Of a stretch of DNA of 59,951 nucleotides, positions 1 to 7,871 are shown in pieces. Both the position numbers and the translations under genes were made by a program. The notes beneath the pieces were generated by a model. The model had not been told where the DNA came from. It was given only the letters and a program-made list of their open reading frames with translations, and ran no database searches. Numbering within the stretch: position 1 is the first letter of the stretch; each line of letters starts with the position of its first letter. The stretch lies in the NCBI GenBank assembly GCA_902492755.1, contig CABUNB010000007.1, forward strand, positions 1 to 59,951, read 5' to 3'. The stretch comes from an uncultured Collinsella sp. Lineage in GTDB: Bacteria; Actinomycetota; Coriobacteriia; Coriobacteriales; Coriobacteriaceae.

Positions 1-979
1 GCTTGGCCCACACAAACATAGAACCATGCGCGTTGGGACGCTCCCAGCCTAGGCCCTCAAGACCGTCGTACAGGGCATCGCGACGTTCCTGGTACTTCAG
101 GCGCTGCGCCTCGACCTCATCGCGCGGACCGTTCAGGCAGGCGATAGCAGCCTTCTGGATCGGGAAAAACATACCGAAGTCGATCTGGCCGCGCAGCTTG
201 GCAAAGGCCGAGACCACATCCTCGCGACCGACCAAAAAGCCGATACGCGCACCGGTGACGTTAAACGACTTGGAAAGCGAGAAGAACTCCACGCCCACCT
301 CGAGCGCGCCAGGGTACTGCAAGAAGCTTCCACCCGGCTCGCCGTCGAACACGATGTCGGAGTAGGCATTGTCATGGACGATGAGCAGGTCGTGCTCGCG
401 AGCGAAAGCGATAATCTCCTCGTAGACCTCGGGCGTGCCCACCGAGCCCACCGGGTTGGCGGGCAGCGACACGATCATATACTTGGCACGATCGGCCACC
501 TCGGGATCGATACCCGCCACATAGGGCAGGTAATTATGCTCGGCAACCAGCGGATAGTACTCGAGCTTGGCATCGGCGATCTTGGCACCCGCCTCAAAGA
601 CCGGGTAGCACGGATCGGGAACCAGAATGGTGTCGCCCGGATCGAGCAGGGCCAGGCCCAAATGGCCCACGCCCTCCTGCGTGCCGTTGCACGACTGCAC
701 CATGGACGGCGTAATGCCCGAAACGCCAAAGCGACGCTCATAGTAATCGCACACGGCTTGCTTGAGTTCGGGCAGGTCGCGCAGGGCATACTTCCACATC
801 TCGGGATCTTGGGCTGCTTGCGTGAGCGCCTCGACCACGTGGTCGTACGGCTTAAAGTCGGGCGTGCCCACGCTCATGTTGTAAATGGTCTTGCCCTGGG
901 CCTTCAGCGCGAGGAGCTTGTTGTTGAGCGAGGCGAAAACCTCCGCGCCAAAGCGGTCGAGACGCTGCGATGCCTGCAT
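1..979 (-). CDS. Class I/II PLP aminotransferase (3' end outside window)
   Basis: The minus-strand frame starts at ATG 979 behind GGTGGC-like purines and runs open to the window edge, so the C-terminus is missing. About 325 residues are visible. The fold type I aminotransferase pattern is clear: a substrate loop SVGTPDF near residue 36, NPVG near 175, DNAYSD near 203, and the PLP-binding lysine in SLSKSFNVTGARIG at about residue 237. This resembles LL-diaminopimelate or aspartate/alanine-type aminotransferases that use PLP to move amino groups to 2-oxo acids in the cytoplasm. The substrate cannot be set from sequence alone. The nadE terminator lies just upstream, so it probably has its own promoter. 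Confidence 0.85.
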   Translation of the reverse strand, partial: MQASQRLDRFGAEVFASLNNKLLALKAQGKTIYNMSVGTPDFKPYDHVVEALTQAAQDPEMWKYALRDLPELKQAVCDYYERRFGVSGITPSMVQSCNGTQEGVGHLGLALLDPGDTILVPDPCYPVFEAGAKIADAKLEYYPLVAEHNYLPYVAGIDPEVADRAKYMIVSLPANPVGSVGTPEVYEEIIAFAREHDLLIVHDNAYSDIVFDGEPGGSFLQYPGALEVGVEFFSLSKSFNVTGARIGFLVGREDVVSAFAKLRGQIDFGMFFPIQKAAIACLNGPRDEVEAQRLKYQERRDALYDGLEGLGWERPNAHGSMFVWAK

Positions 980-997
980 GGTGCCACCTTTCGATAT

Positions 998-1029
998 AAA
1001 AAACGCGGCGCTCCGACAAGAGCGCCGCG
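998..1029 (-). terminator. Rho-independent terminator after nadE
   Basis: A perfect 10-bp GC stem (1004-1013 with 1020-1029) around a 6-nt loop is followed on the minus strand by a run of six Ts (998-1003). It lies 70 nt downstream of the nadE stop and in front of the aminotransferase start, so it separates the two transcription units. Confidence 0.85.
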
Positions 1030-1097
1030 CGATACGGGCCATCAGATTGCAAAAGTGTAACGCTTACAACCCCCGCATTGGTTCATTTTAGCCAACC

Positions 1098-3086
1098 TTA
1101 GTCAATTGCATTGAGCGCGTCGATCTGCGTAAGCCATAGACGCGAGCTGGCGTCACTCGGCATACGCCAATCGCCGCGCGGGCTGAGCGTCACCGAGCCC
1201 ACCTTGGGACCATCGGGCAGGCAGCTGCGCTTAAACTGCTGGGCAAAGAAGCGACGATAGAACGTACGCAACCACGCGTGGACGGTCTTGGCGTCGTAGA
1301 CGCCCTCGAAGCTCTTGAGCGCCATGCGGTAGATCTTGCCTGGCTCAAAGCCAAAACGAAGCAGGTAATAGAGGAAGTAATCGTGCAGCTCGTACGGGCC
1401 CACCAAATCCTCGGTCTTCTGCGCAATCTCGCCATCGCCCGTGGGCGGCAGAAGCTCGGGGGACACCGGCGTATCGAGGATATCGAGCAGCACTTCGGCA
1501 ATACGCCCGCCAAAGACATCAGCCGCATAACGCACCAGATGGCGCACAAGCGTCTTGGGCACGCTCGCGTTGACGGCGTACATGCTCATGTGGTCGCCGT
1601 TATAGGTGGCCCAGCCGAGCGCCAGCTCCGACAGATCGCCCGTGCCGATGACAAAACCGCCAGCCTGGTTGGCCAGATCCATCAAAATCTGCGTACGCTC
1701 GCGGGCCTGGCTGTTCTCGTAGGTCACGTCCTGCACGGCCGGATCGTGCTCAATGTCCTTGAAGTGCTGCTCCACGGCCGCGTGGATCGAAACCTCGCGG
1801 AAGCTCACACCCAAGTCGCGGGCGAGCGACTCGGCATTCGACTTGGTGCGATGCGTCGTGCCAAAACCTGGCATGGAGACCGCCGTGATACCCGTGCGCG
1901 GCAGCCCCAGCGCATCGAAGGCACGCACGGTCACAAGCAGTGCCAGCGTGGAGTCCAGGCCACCCGAAAGGCCGATGACCGCAGCCTTGGTGCCCGTGTG
2001 GGCAAGGCGGGTCTTGAGGCCGGCAGTCTGCAGGTCGAGGATGGTCTCGCAACGCTCGGCCAGGTCACCATGGTCGGCCGGAACAAAGGGCGCGCGGGGG
2101 AAGACACGGTCGATGTCGCAGGCGTTGCGCAGGACAGGTTCGTCTGTCAGCACGCCCTCAAAAGAGAACTCAACGGTCGTGGCCTCCGGCGCATCGTCCG
2201 CGCGGGTCCACGTCGTCGAGCGGCGGCGCTCGGCAACCAGGCGGTCAAGGTCAACGTCGGCGATGGCCATATCGCAGGTAAGCAGTTTGGTGGCGGCGAG
2301 CTTGGAGCCGTTTTCGTAGATAAGGTTCTCGCCCGCAAAGACCATATCGGTCGTGGACTCGCCCTCGCTCGCGTCTGCATAGGCATAGGCGCAGTACAGG
2401 CGCGCGCTTTGGTTAGAGATAAGGCCGCGGCGGTAATCTGCCTTGCCGATGATCTCGTCCGAGGCCGACGGGTTGAGAATCACCGTCGCACCGGCAAGCG
2501 CCATCTCGGTCGACGGGGGTGCCGGCACCCACAGGTCCTCACAGACCTCAACGCCCAGCACCAGGTCCTCGGCGCCCTCATCGCAGCAGCGGTAGACAAG
2601 CCCCGAGCCCAGCGGGACCGGACCCTGACCGGCAAATTCAACCCACACGGGATCCGCAGGCGCCGGAGCAAACCAACGGCGCTCATAGAACTCGCCATAG
2701 TTAGGCAGATACTTTTTGGCCGTGAGGCCCAAAAGCTCGCCCGCGCAGCACACGGCGGCGCAGTTGTAGATGTTTTCTGCCACCGCAACGGGCAAGCCAA
2801 CGGTAAAGACGATCGGCAACTCACGGGTTCCATCGAGGATGTGCACAAGTGCCGCCTCGCAGGCATGCAGTAATGTGCGATTATGGAACAGATCGGCCGC
2901 GGTATAGCCGCACAAGTTGAGCTCGGGCAGCACCAGAGCACGAACACCGTGCTCGGCAGCCTCGCGAACGGCCGCCAACGCAACCTCGGCATTGCCCTCG
3001 ACATCGGCAACGCGAATCTTGGGCGAGGCCGCCGCCACACGCAAAAAGCCGTCGTTCTTAACTTGACCGTTTAGAAAATCGTTCAT
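1098..3086 (-). CDS. nadE: Glutamine-dependent NAD+ synthetase
   Basis: Two-domain enzyme of 662 aa that makes NAD+ from deamido-NAD+, ATP and glutamine, the last step of NAD synthesis. The N-terminal ~300 residues form a nitrilase-type glutaminase domain (ALVLPELNLCGY with the catalytic Glu, KKYLPNYGEFYE, and the nucleophile Cys in GVEVCEDLW). The C-terminal part is an N-type ATP pyrophosphatase with the P-loop GLSGGLDST and the NAD-synthetase signatures TGDLSELALGW and NGDHMSMYAVN. Length fits the long, NH3-channelling form. An in-frame start 10 codons upstream exists, but ATG 3086 has GGAG eight bases before it and is preferred. It appears monocistronic, with a strong terminator downstream. 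Confidence 0.95.
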   Translation of the reverse strand: MNDFLNGQVKNDGFLRVAAASPKIRVADVEGNAEVALAAVREAAEHGVRALVLPELNLCGYTAADLFHNRTLLHACEAALVHILDGTRELPIVFTVGLPVAVAENIYNCAAVCCAGELLGLTAKKYLPNYGEFYERRWFAPAPADPVWVEFAGQGPVPLGSGLVYRCCDEGAEDLVLGVEVCEDLWVPAPPSTEMALAGATVILNPSASDEIIGKADYRRGLISNQSARLYCAYAYADASEGESTTDMVFAGENLIYENGSKLAATKLLTCDMAIADVDLDRLVAERRRSTTWTRADDAPEATTVEFSFEGVLTDEPVLRNACDIDRVFPRAPFVPADHGDLAERCETILDLQTAGLKTRLAHTGTKAAVIGLSGGLDSTLALLVTVRAFDALGLPRTGITAVSMPGFGTTHRTKSNAESLARDLGVSFREVSIHAAVEQHFKDIEHDPAVQDVTYENSQARERTQILMDLANQAGGFVIGTGDLSELALGWATYNGDHMSMYAVNASVPKTLVRHLVRYAADVFGGRIAEVLLDILDTPVSPELLPPTGDGEIAQKTEDLVGPYELHDYFLYYLLRFGFEPGKIYRMALKSFEGVYDAKTVHAWLRTFYRRFFAQQFKRSCLPDGPKVGSVTLSPRGDWRMPSDASSRLWLTQIDALNAID

Positions 3087-3219
3087 GCGAGCTCCAACAC
3101 ATCCGTTTAGCCGCAACGAGCAGCGGCAATAAAGTCCGCCTCCATTGTACTGTCAAGTTCAATCCGCGCTGATGGGCAGTCTCATGATTAAAAATGAAAA
3201 AGAGAAGTCAGAATAGCGT

Positions 3220-3498
3220 TTAGCAGTAGAACGAGATCTCGTCCACAAGGAAAAATGCCTTCCATTTAGAACAAATCAATTCATGCTGCGCGGCGATAAT
3301 TTCACAGAGGTCGTCAAGTGTGCTCCGGGGGATCTGCGCTTTGTTATTAGCGACAATGCAACCTCCCCTGCGAGTCAGCCAGATTTTGGCCGAGCTATCT
3401 GAAGGCGCTCCCTTGCAAACATGGACATGGATTGGCTCGCCCGCTTCGTTGGACCAAAAGAAGACCCGATAGCCGCCAATAAGAAATAGGCTAGGCAA
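3220..3498 (-). CDS. DUF4160 domain protein
   Basis: 92-aa protein with the DUF4160 pattern: an N-terminal PSLFLIGGYRVFFWSNE, then EPIHVHVCKG (conserved HVHV) and AKIWL. The start is TTG 3498, which places Met-Pro at the family's usual N-terminus and has GGAGGAG about 7 nt upstream. It overlaps the stop of the preceding gene by 8 nt, so translation is probably coupled. DUF4160 proteins often sit in two-gene modules with another small protein, and toxin-antitoxin-like roles have been suggested for some. No function can be assigned here. Confidence 0.8.
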   Translation of the reverse strand: MPSLFLIGGYRVFFWSNEAGEPIHVHVCKGAPSDSSAKIWLTRRGGCIVANNKAQIPRSTLDDLCEIIAAQHELICSKWKAFFLVDEISFYC

Positions 3499-3760
3499 CT
3501 TTGGCTCCTCCGTTTGCGGCGTAGCGATACAGCAAATGGGCGTTATTGCTCAGAAAAGTCTCAAATCCTCGCTTCTCCTCATCGGTGAAGCGCCCCTCCC
3601 ACATAGTCCAATTGTAAGTAGGTAACTCACAACGAGCGGAGTCGAAGCCCTCTGCCGTCGGTCGTTCAAAATGCACGACAACCTTTTCGATATCGCCATC
3701 CGTAATCAGGTCAGAATGAATGACCTCGGTACCATCTTCGAATGTCATATACGGGTACAT
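3491..3760 (-). CDS. Small acidic protein paired with DUF4160
   Basis: 89-aa acidic protein, not recognised as a named family. It opens MYPYMTFEDGTEV, has a central ...VVHFERPTAEGFDSARC strand region and a helical C-terminal end (LSNNAHLLYRYAANGG). ATG 3760 is preferred over 3802 because GAGGTGG lies 8 nt before it. Its last 8 nt overlap the TTG start of the DUF4160 gene, so the two form a translationally coupled pair. It does not look like DUF2442, the more usual DUF4160 partner. The pair could be an antitoxin-toxin-like module, but that is speculation. Confidence 0.65.
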   Translation of the reverse strand: MYPYMTFEDGTEVIHSDLITDGDIEKVVVHFERPTAEGFDSARCELPTYNWTMWEGRFTDEEKRGFETFLSNNAHLLYRYAANGGAKVA

Positions 3761-3853
3761 CACGTAAACCACCTCGCAATCGTAAATCCAGTTTAGCATC
3801 AAGCTATCGCACCAAAGACAGCAAGCCCCCTTGATGAGTTGATGGTATCTGTT

Positions 3854-4070
3854 ACCGACTTAAGCCAGACAACCGATGGCTCGCAACCGAGCACGGACGA
3901 CAAGGCAAACGGCAATGCGTCGGAAACGGCACAGCCGACAGTAGCAACAGTAGCTCGAGCGGTTCTGCATCTGGCACGGCATCCGACAGCTCAAACCAGG
4001 GCACGGCATCGGGTAACTAGGCGCCACATCCCCCAAATAGGCAACCTGGATAACAGACGTGAACCGGGCG
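3854..4070 (+). pseudogene. Frameshifted copy of the 3' end of the gene at 10648-11598
   Basis: This stretch matches 11431-11650 on the same strand: ACCGACTTAAGCCAGACAAC here versus ACCGACTCAAGCCAAACGAC there, through the stop (GGTAACTAG / GGCAACTAG) and about 50 nt of 3' flank (ATAGGCAACCTG in both). It encodes the same Ser/Thr/Gly-rich tail (QTTDGSQPST ... SDSSNQGTASGN stop at 4020). A frameshift near 3925-3945 splits the tail between two frames, and nothing of the membrane-spanning N-terminal part is present. It is best read as a decayed partial duplication or recombination scar. Confidence 0.75.
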
Positions 4071-4237
4071 ACAATATTTGAAAATCTCTCTTAAATAATC
4101 TCGCTTAAACACTAAAATGTGATGAATAGTCCTCTGTTTAGTTCTCGCAAAGTGGATTAGTCCATTGTAGTTTTCCAATAGACAATTCAACAATTCAATT
4201 TAAGTCGTTTAAAACGACAAGTCCGTTCGGCACGACT

Positions 4238-4402
4238 ATGATAGCCCCCACAGAGCGGTTTATTATGTTGACTGATGATTTGCGCTCCATTTTGTTTAAA
4301 TACGGAATCGATGCATCCGCTTCTCTTTTAAATAACGCTCCCGGAGCTTCTTATGCCAAAAAGCATAAGTGCAAGCGGGATTTGGCTCTCATCCGCTACT
4401 AA
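4238..4402 (+). CDS. Possible 54-aa small ORF in AT-rich decayed region
   Basis: An open frame from ATG 4238 (internal ATG 4265 gives 45 aa) to TAA 4402 encodes a small basic peptide with ...LFKYGIDASASLLNNAPGA in the middle and a Lys/His-rich end (YAKKHKCKRD). Neither ATG has a good ribosome binding site. The surrounding DNA is distinctly AT-rich. It lies just before an ABC-ATPase remnant, so it might be a gene fragment or a relic peptide gene. Equally it may be chance. Confidence 0.2.
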   Translation: MIAPTERFIMLTDDLRSILFKYGIDASASLLNNAPGASYAKKHKCKRDLALIRY

Positions 4403-4425
4403 CCTCTTAGCCCAAATAGCCGCTC

Positions 4426-4809
4426 ATGCAATCTAAGTCAATTGTCGTCACGCCCCATTACGGGAGGCGTCATGAAACTGTTATGTTCATTGATGGGCAT
4501 CCGAAACAAATCGATGCTCGGAGACAAGCTAAGACCTTCTATCAATTCGTTGATTTCGGACAAGCGGTCGCTCGAATACTCAAGCTCTTGGAGTCCGGTT
4601 ATCCAGAAAAGAGCTGCGACGTGGTTCTCTTAGATGAGTGGGACGCCAACCTTGACAAAATAGCGCGAGCAGACCAGGACAAATTAATCGATGATCTTGC
4701 CCAATCAAAATGCATAATCGAAGTGCTCCGCAACTCTCGCCAAACGAGGGGGATTGACAGCCCTCGTCAGCCTTTGAAAAACGGAACGCCTATGGAGCTG
4801 GGGGCATGA
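4426..4809 (+). pseudogene. Remnant of an ABC-transporter ATPase C-terminal part
   Basis: The frame holds a readable Walker B plus D-loop, CDVVLLDEWDANLD, preceded by a degenerate signature-helix region (FGQAVARILKLLESG) and followed by SKCIIEV, where an ABC ATPase would have its H-loop. The Walker A region and N-terminal half are missing, and the canonical LSGGQ is not intact. Base composition is lower in GC than in neighbouring genes. There is no ribosome binding site worth noting. I read it as a decaying ABC ATPase fragment. A small intact protein of unknown function is less likely. Confidence 0.45.
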
Positions 4810-5446
4810 ACGCACAAGGAGCTTCCCGAGTCCATACGCACGGTCAAAGGCGTCAAGGTCCAAGGCACGACGGGCGAGAAAAATGCTTGCCGTTATTGCC
4901 CCAACATGCCCCACGCTGGGCACTTTGATATCAACTCTGACAAGCTCGTACTGGTCGGCACCCTTCAAGCGGGTACATCGCGGTGAGCGCCACATCGTGA
5001 ATCAGCAAGACGGCGTGCCCGCCTCCGCGACCATTGTCTCGGCATCATTGACCCCTACGACGGCATGTGCTTTATGCATGAGGACAGCTATCCCAACACA
5101 GTCGACAGCGGCCCGCGTATGAGTCCCGATGGCTTACTCGTGGGTGATGTCAACTTGCACGAACACTCCGAGCTCTGCTGTGCAGGGAGCGACGCCGCCA
5201 ACATCACCGCCGATACGCCCCCTGCCACCGACGCTCGTCGCACACGGCACCAAGAACCGCACCGTCAAATGCGAACTATCGGTCGAGTGCTTCGAACACC
5301 TGCACACAACCGGCTACGATGCGGAGCTCATACTGGCAAAGGACGCCGACCACGGAGACTCAGATTTCGGATTCCTCAGATAATCGACCGCTACGAGGCG
5401 TTCATCCAGCGTCGCGTGGAGCGGCAGGACACAGGCGAGCGATAAA
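4810..5446 (+). pseudogene. Frameshifted alpha/beta-hydrolase (esterase-like) remnant
   Basis: Pieces of a BD-FAE/esterase-type alpha/beta hydrolase appear in successive frames. One frame has SDKLVLVG, and the next has GYIAVSATS just after 4970, together spanning a broken nucleophile elbow where GHSAGG is expected. Then come IIDPYDG with SPDGLLVGDVNLHEHSEL (about 5050-5180), and, in another frame, PTLVAHGTKNRTV and AELILAKDADHGDSDF (about 5225-5370) carrying the usual Asp and His positions. At least three frame changes are needed, the catalytic serine motif is lost, and no start can be chosen. The gene is clearly inactivated. Confidence 0.6.
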
Positions 5447-5468
5447 CAGGGCTCACCGGTAGGCGGAT

Positions 5469-6386
5469 TTAAAGTACTAACTGACCAACAGCAATCATCA
5501 ACGGCATAGAAAGCATGGATAGAAGCGTGGTTATGCAGACCGTTCCGCATGCATATCGATAGTCTTTATCAAGCTGTTGAGAAAAGATCGCCACATTCGC
5601 ACCAGTGGGCGTCGCCGCCGCTATCAATAAGGCCAGTTTTATGCCCTTATCGCAGAGGACGATACTTAAAAGAAGCAGGGAGAGAAGAGGAATGATAAAC
5701 AGTCGCACAGCCGAGACCCGATACAGGCTCCTTGTCCCCGCGAGCGCACGTAAATCGGATTGAGCCAAATAGATTCCGAGCGTCAGCATCGCCAGCGGGG
5801 TATTGAGAGCCGCAATCAGAGAAAGCAGGGAGTCGGCGATCGGGATCATCGGTATACGTGCAACAAAAACGACAACGCCGGCTATAAGGGCGAGGACCAT
5901 CGGACTCGTCATGATAGCTCGGAGGTTTACGCAGTCCTTCGAGCCCGACAAGAGATACTGCCCATATGTCCACTGCGCGGCATTGAGCAGCGCAATCATG
6001 CACGCAATTAAAAAAACGGCGTCTTCCCCAAGAACAGCCCCAACAAGAGGAATGCCGATAAAGCCCGCATTTGAAAACGCGGAGGCGAAGTTATCGATTG
6101 GCCACTTTCTCAACAGCACATGAGAAACCACAGCGGCGAGCAGAAGCAACGTGGCAGACAGAGAGAATGTCACGGCCAACTCGTTCAGCTTGGCAAAAGA
6201 AAACTCAGTCCAAAACGATTTAAAGATAATGACGGGAAGCACGATATTTATCAGCAGCTTGCCAAAATCCCTTGCTGAGCGCGCATCCAATATCTTTCCC
6301 CGGGTAAGGCAAAACCCCACGCCCATGAGCAAAAACATGACAAGAACTTGTTGAATAAGAGGTCCCACAATTGACAAATTAGACAC
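5469..6386 (-). CDS. AEC-family (auxin efflux carrier-like) permease
   Basis: 305-aa integral membrane protein with about ten predicted hydrophobic helices in the two-bundle layout of the AEC family: helices at roughly 10-30, 40-60, 70-92 and 105-135, a middle polar loop near 150-160, then the second bundle. The conserved SNAGFIGIPL and TPTGANVAIFSQQ segments match transporters of organic acids or similar anions. It starts at GTG 6386 with only a weak purine-rich leader. It follows the ceramidase-like gene by 82 nt on the same strand and may be co-transcribed with it. Substrate unknown. Confidence 0.85.
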   Translation of the reverse strand: MSNLSIVGPLIQQVLVMFLLMGVGFCLTRGKILDARSARDFGKLLINIVLPVIIFKSFWTEFSFAKLNELAVTFSLSATLLLLAAVVSHVLLRKWPIDNFASAFSNAGFIGIPLVGAVLGEDAVFLIACMIALLNAAQWTYGQYLLSGSKDCVNLRAIMTSPMVLALIAGVVVFVARIPMIPIADSLLSLIAALNTPLAMLTLGIYLAQSDLRALAGTRSLYRVSAVRLFIIPLLSLLLLSIVLCDKGIKLALLIAAATPTGANVAIFSQQLDKDYRYACGTVCITTLLSMLSMPLMIAVGQLVL

Positions 6387-6468
6387 CCCAAAAAATCATC
6401 CAGTGCGCCCGACACCACAACCAAAGTCGGCCCCACAGCACCAACCGACCGACGGTTTCACCTACTTC

Positions 6469-7680
6469 CTACAGCAGTGCCCCCACCGCACGAATGACCC
6501 TTGAGACAAACTCGTCAGCAAGCCCTCGCGGCGTTCTGGAGTTAAACGTCTCAAAATACTTGCCGTAATCTTCTCGAGGGACCAAATAATTGCAGTATGA
6601 ATTTGCATAGCCAATAATAAAAACGTTATAGCCAACAAAGGCCCTCTTAAAGTCAAGGCCCAAAGCGCTACAAGTGTCGCAAGGCATAGTAATAAAAATA
6701 CAGTTTCCGATCACAGCGAATTGGCTCGGCAATTCGAGCTCGATTTTGCCCATGGAACGCTTAAGCTGCTGGCGTTTAAGGAGAAAATCCTTCATGGGAT
6801 TTGCCTCGCTGTTTTCTACCCGGTCCGTCATCCATTTCCAATCTGGATCGCTGGCCGCATCGTAGACGCTCCGCATGGCAATCGAGCCCCATCTAGGGGT
6901 ATCTACGAGCAAGTCAAGCTTCTTGCGCTTTACTTCGATTTGATCGTAGAGCTCGTCGGCTGTCCGCATGAGCTCCGCAGTCCCATCGCCCTGACGGTAA
7001 AAACGAGTCGAAACATCACCGCAGGCTCCGTTTATACAGAGCACGGGGCACCCGCGCTTGCTTTCCAAGCGTAATCTAACCTGGCCGATTAAGTCTGCAG
7101 ACAAAGCCCTGCTCTTCCCGTTGAGAATGGTTGGATGGACCGAGATGAACATGGCACCGCCAAGAGGCGTCCCTCCGTCTGCAGACAGAAAGGAGAACAG
7201 TGTCACGCTCTTGTCTGCGGGCCCGTTTTTAACGTTGCGATTTCCGTACAGTCCGTCAACCTCGAGCGTCTCCATGGAAACGGTCGCGTTTTCCCTGTTG
7301 ACCCATGCAGATACAGCAGCATCCACCGCGGAGATAGCGAGACGTTCCGTCAGCTGAGCCTCGGGCAAGGTTTCCTCAAAGGCAAGCTTGAAGTAGCAGG
7401 GGGCGGAGTGCGTATGGATACAGGCGACGGTAATATTGCCTGCATCGACGCCCGTCTTAGCCGAAACGGAGGCTTTAACCGAAAGTGCAAACTCCCTTGA
7501 TACCATGATCGAGTCAAGCTCAATAAGAATGAACGGGACAGCATCGATGCGAAGAGAGCATGCATTGACCTCGATATCGTCAAGAACATCCGTCCATGTT
7601 CCACTTCTGTTGTAACCCCCCATACGACAGGACGCCTCAGGCGTCACGTTTACCTTCTCGATCCCAAACTCGACCTTCAT
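6469..7680 (-). CDS. Neutral/alkaline ceramidase-like hydrolase
   Basis: 403-aa protein matching the N-terminal catalytic domain of neutral/alkaline ceramidases. Visible are the metal-site motif IHTHSAP (residues 88-94), a further His in FISVHPTILNG (about 182) and the nucleophile loop NGACGDVST (Ser 224). Family enzymes cleave the amide bond of N-acyl sphingoid bases. Here there is no signal peptide and no C-terminal immunoglobulin-like domain, so it is probably cytoplasmic and may act on another N-acyl or amide substrate. ATG 7680 (GGAT upstream, family-like N-terminus MKVEFGIEKVNVTP) is preferred to GTG 7761. Neighbours are a PTS permease upstream and an AEC permease downstream. Confidence 0.75.
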   Translation of the reverse strand: MKVEFGIEKVNVTPEASCRMGGYNRSGTWTDVLDDIEVNACSLRIDAVPFILIELDSIMVSREFALSVKASVSAKTGVDAGNITVACIHTHSAPCYFKLAFEETLPEAQLTERLAISAVDAAVSAWVNRENATVSMETLEVDGLYGNRNVKNGPADKSVTLFSFLSADGGTPLGGAMFISVHPTILNGKSRALSADLIGQVRLRLESKRGCPVLCINGACGDVSTRFYRQGDGTAELMRTADELYDQIEVKRKKLDLLVDTPRWGSIAMRSVYDAASDPDWKWMTDRVENSEANPMKDFLLKRQQLKRSMGKIELELPSQFAVIGNCIFITMPCDTCSALGLDFKRAFVGYNVFIIGYANSYCNYLVPREDYGKYFETFNSRTPRGLADEFVSRVIRAVGALL

Positions 7681-7802
7681 GTAGCCATAATCCTTTCCCA
7701 GAAGACGCCTGTTTTCCCAATCGGTATCAGGGCGAGAGCGAGCGCCCCTATAGACGCTCACCCATCAGCACCAAACGCCATGTGACCGTCAACAGCTATT
7801 GA

Positions 7803-7836
7803 TAACAGGAGGGACGCCCAGTTAACGCCCCTCCCG
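7803..7836 (-). terminator. Weak hairpin between PTS gene and ceramidase-like gene
   Basis: GGAGGG (7808-7813) pairs with CCCTCC (7829-7834), extended inward by two G-T and two G-C pairs. The minus-strand continuation (TGTTATCAATAG) is only moderately U-rich, so termination may be partial. Confidence 0.35.
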
Positions 7837-7871
7837 TTTCGCACCTTTATCAGGTGCCACACATCTAAGCA

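Noticed and set aside
1278..2873. 531-aa plus-strand open frame opposite nadE
   Set aside because: Antisense shadow of a clear NAD synthetase. No start signal.
4442..4633. 63-aa plus-strand frame in the decay zone
   Set aside because: Alternative frame of the ABC-ATPase remnant, without RBS or family match.
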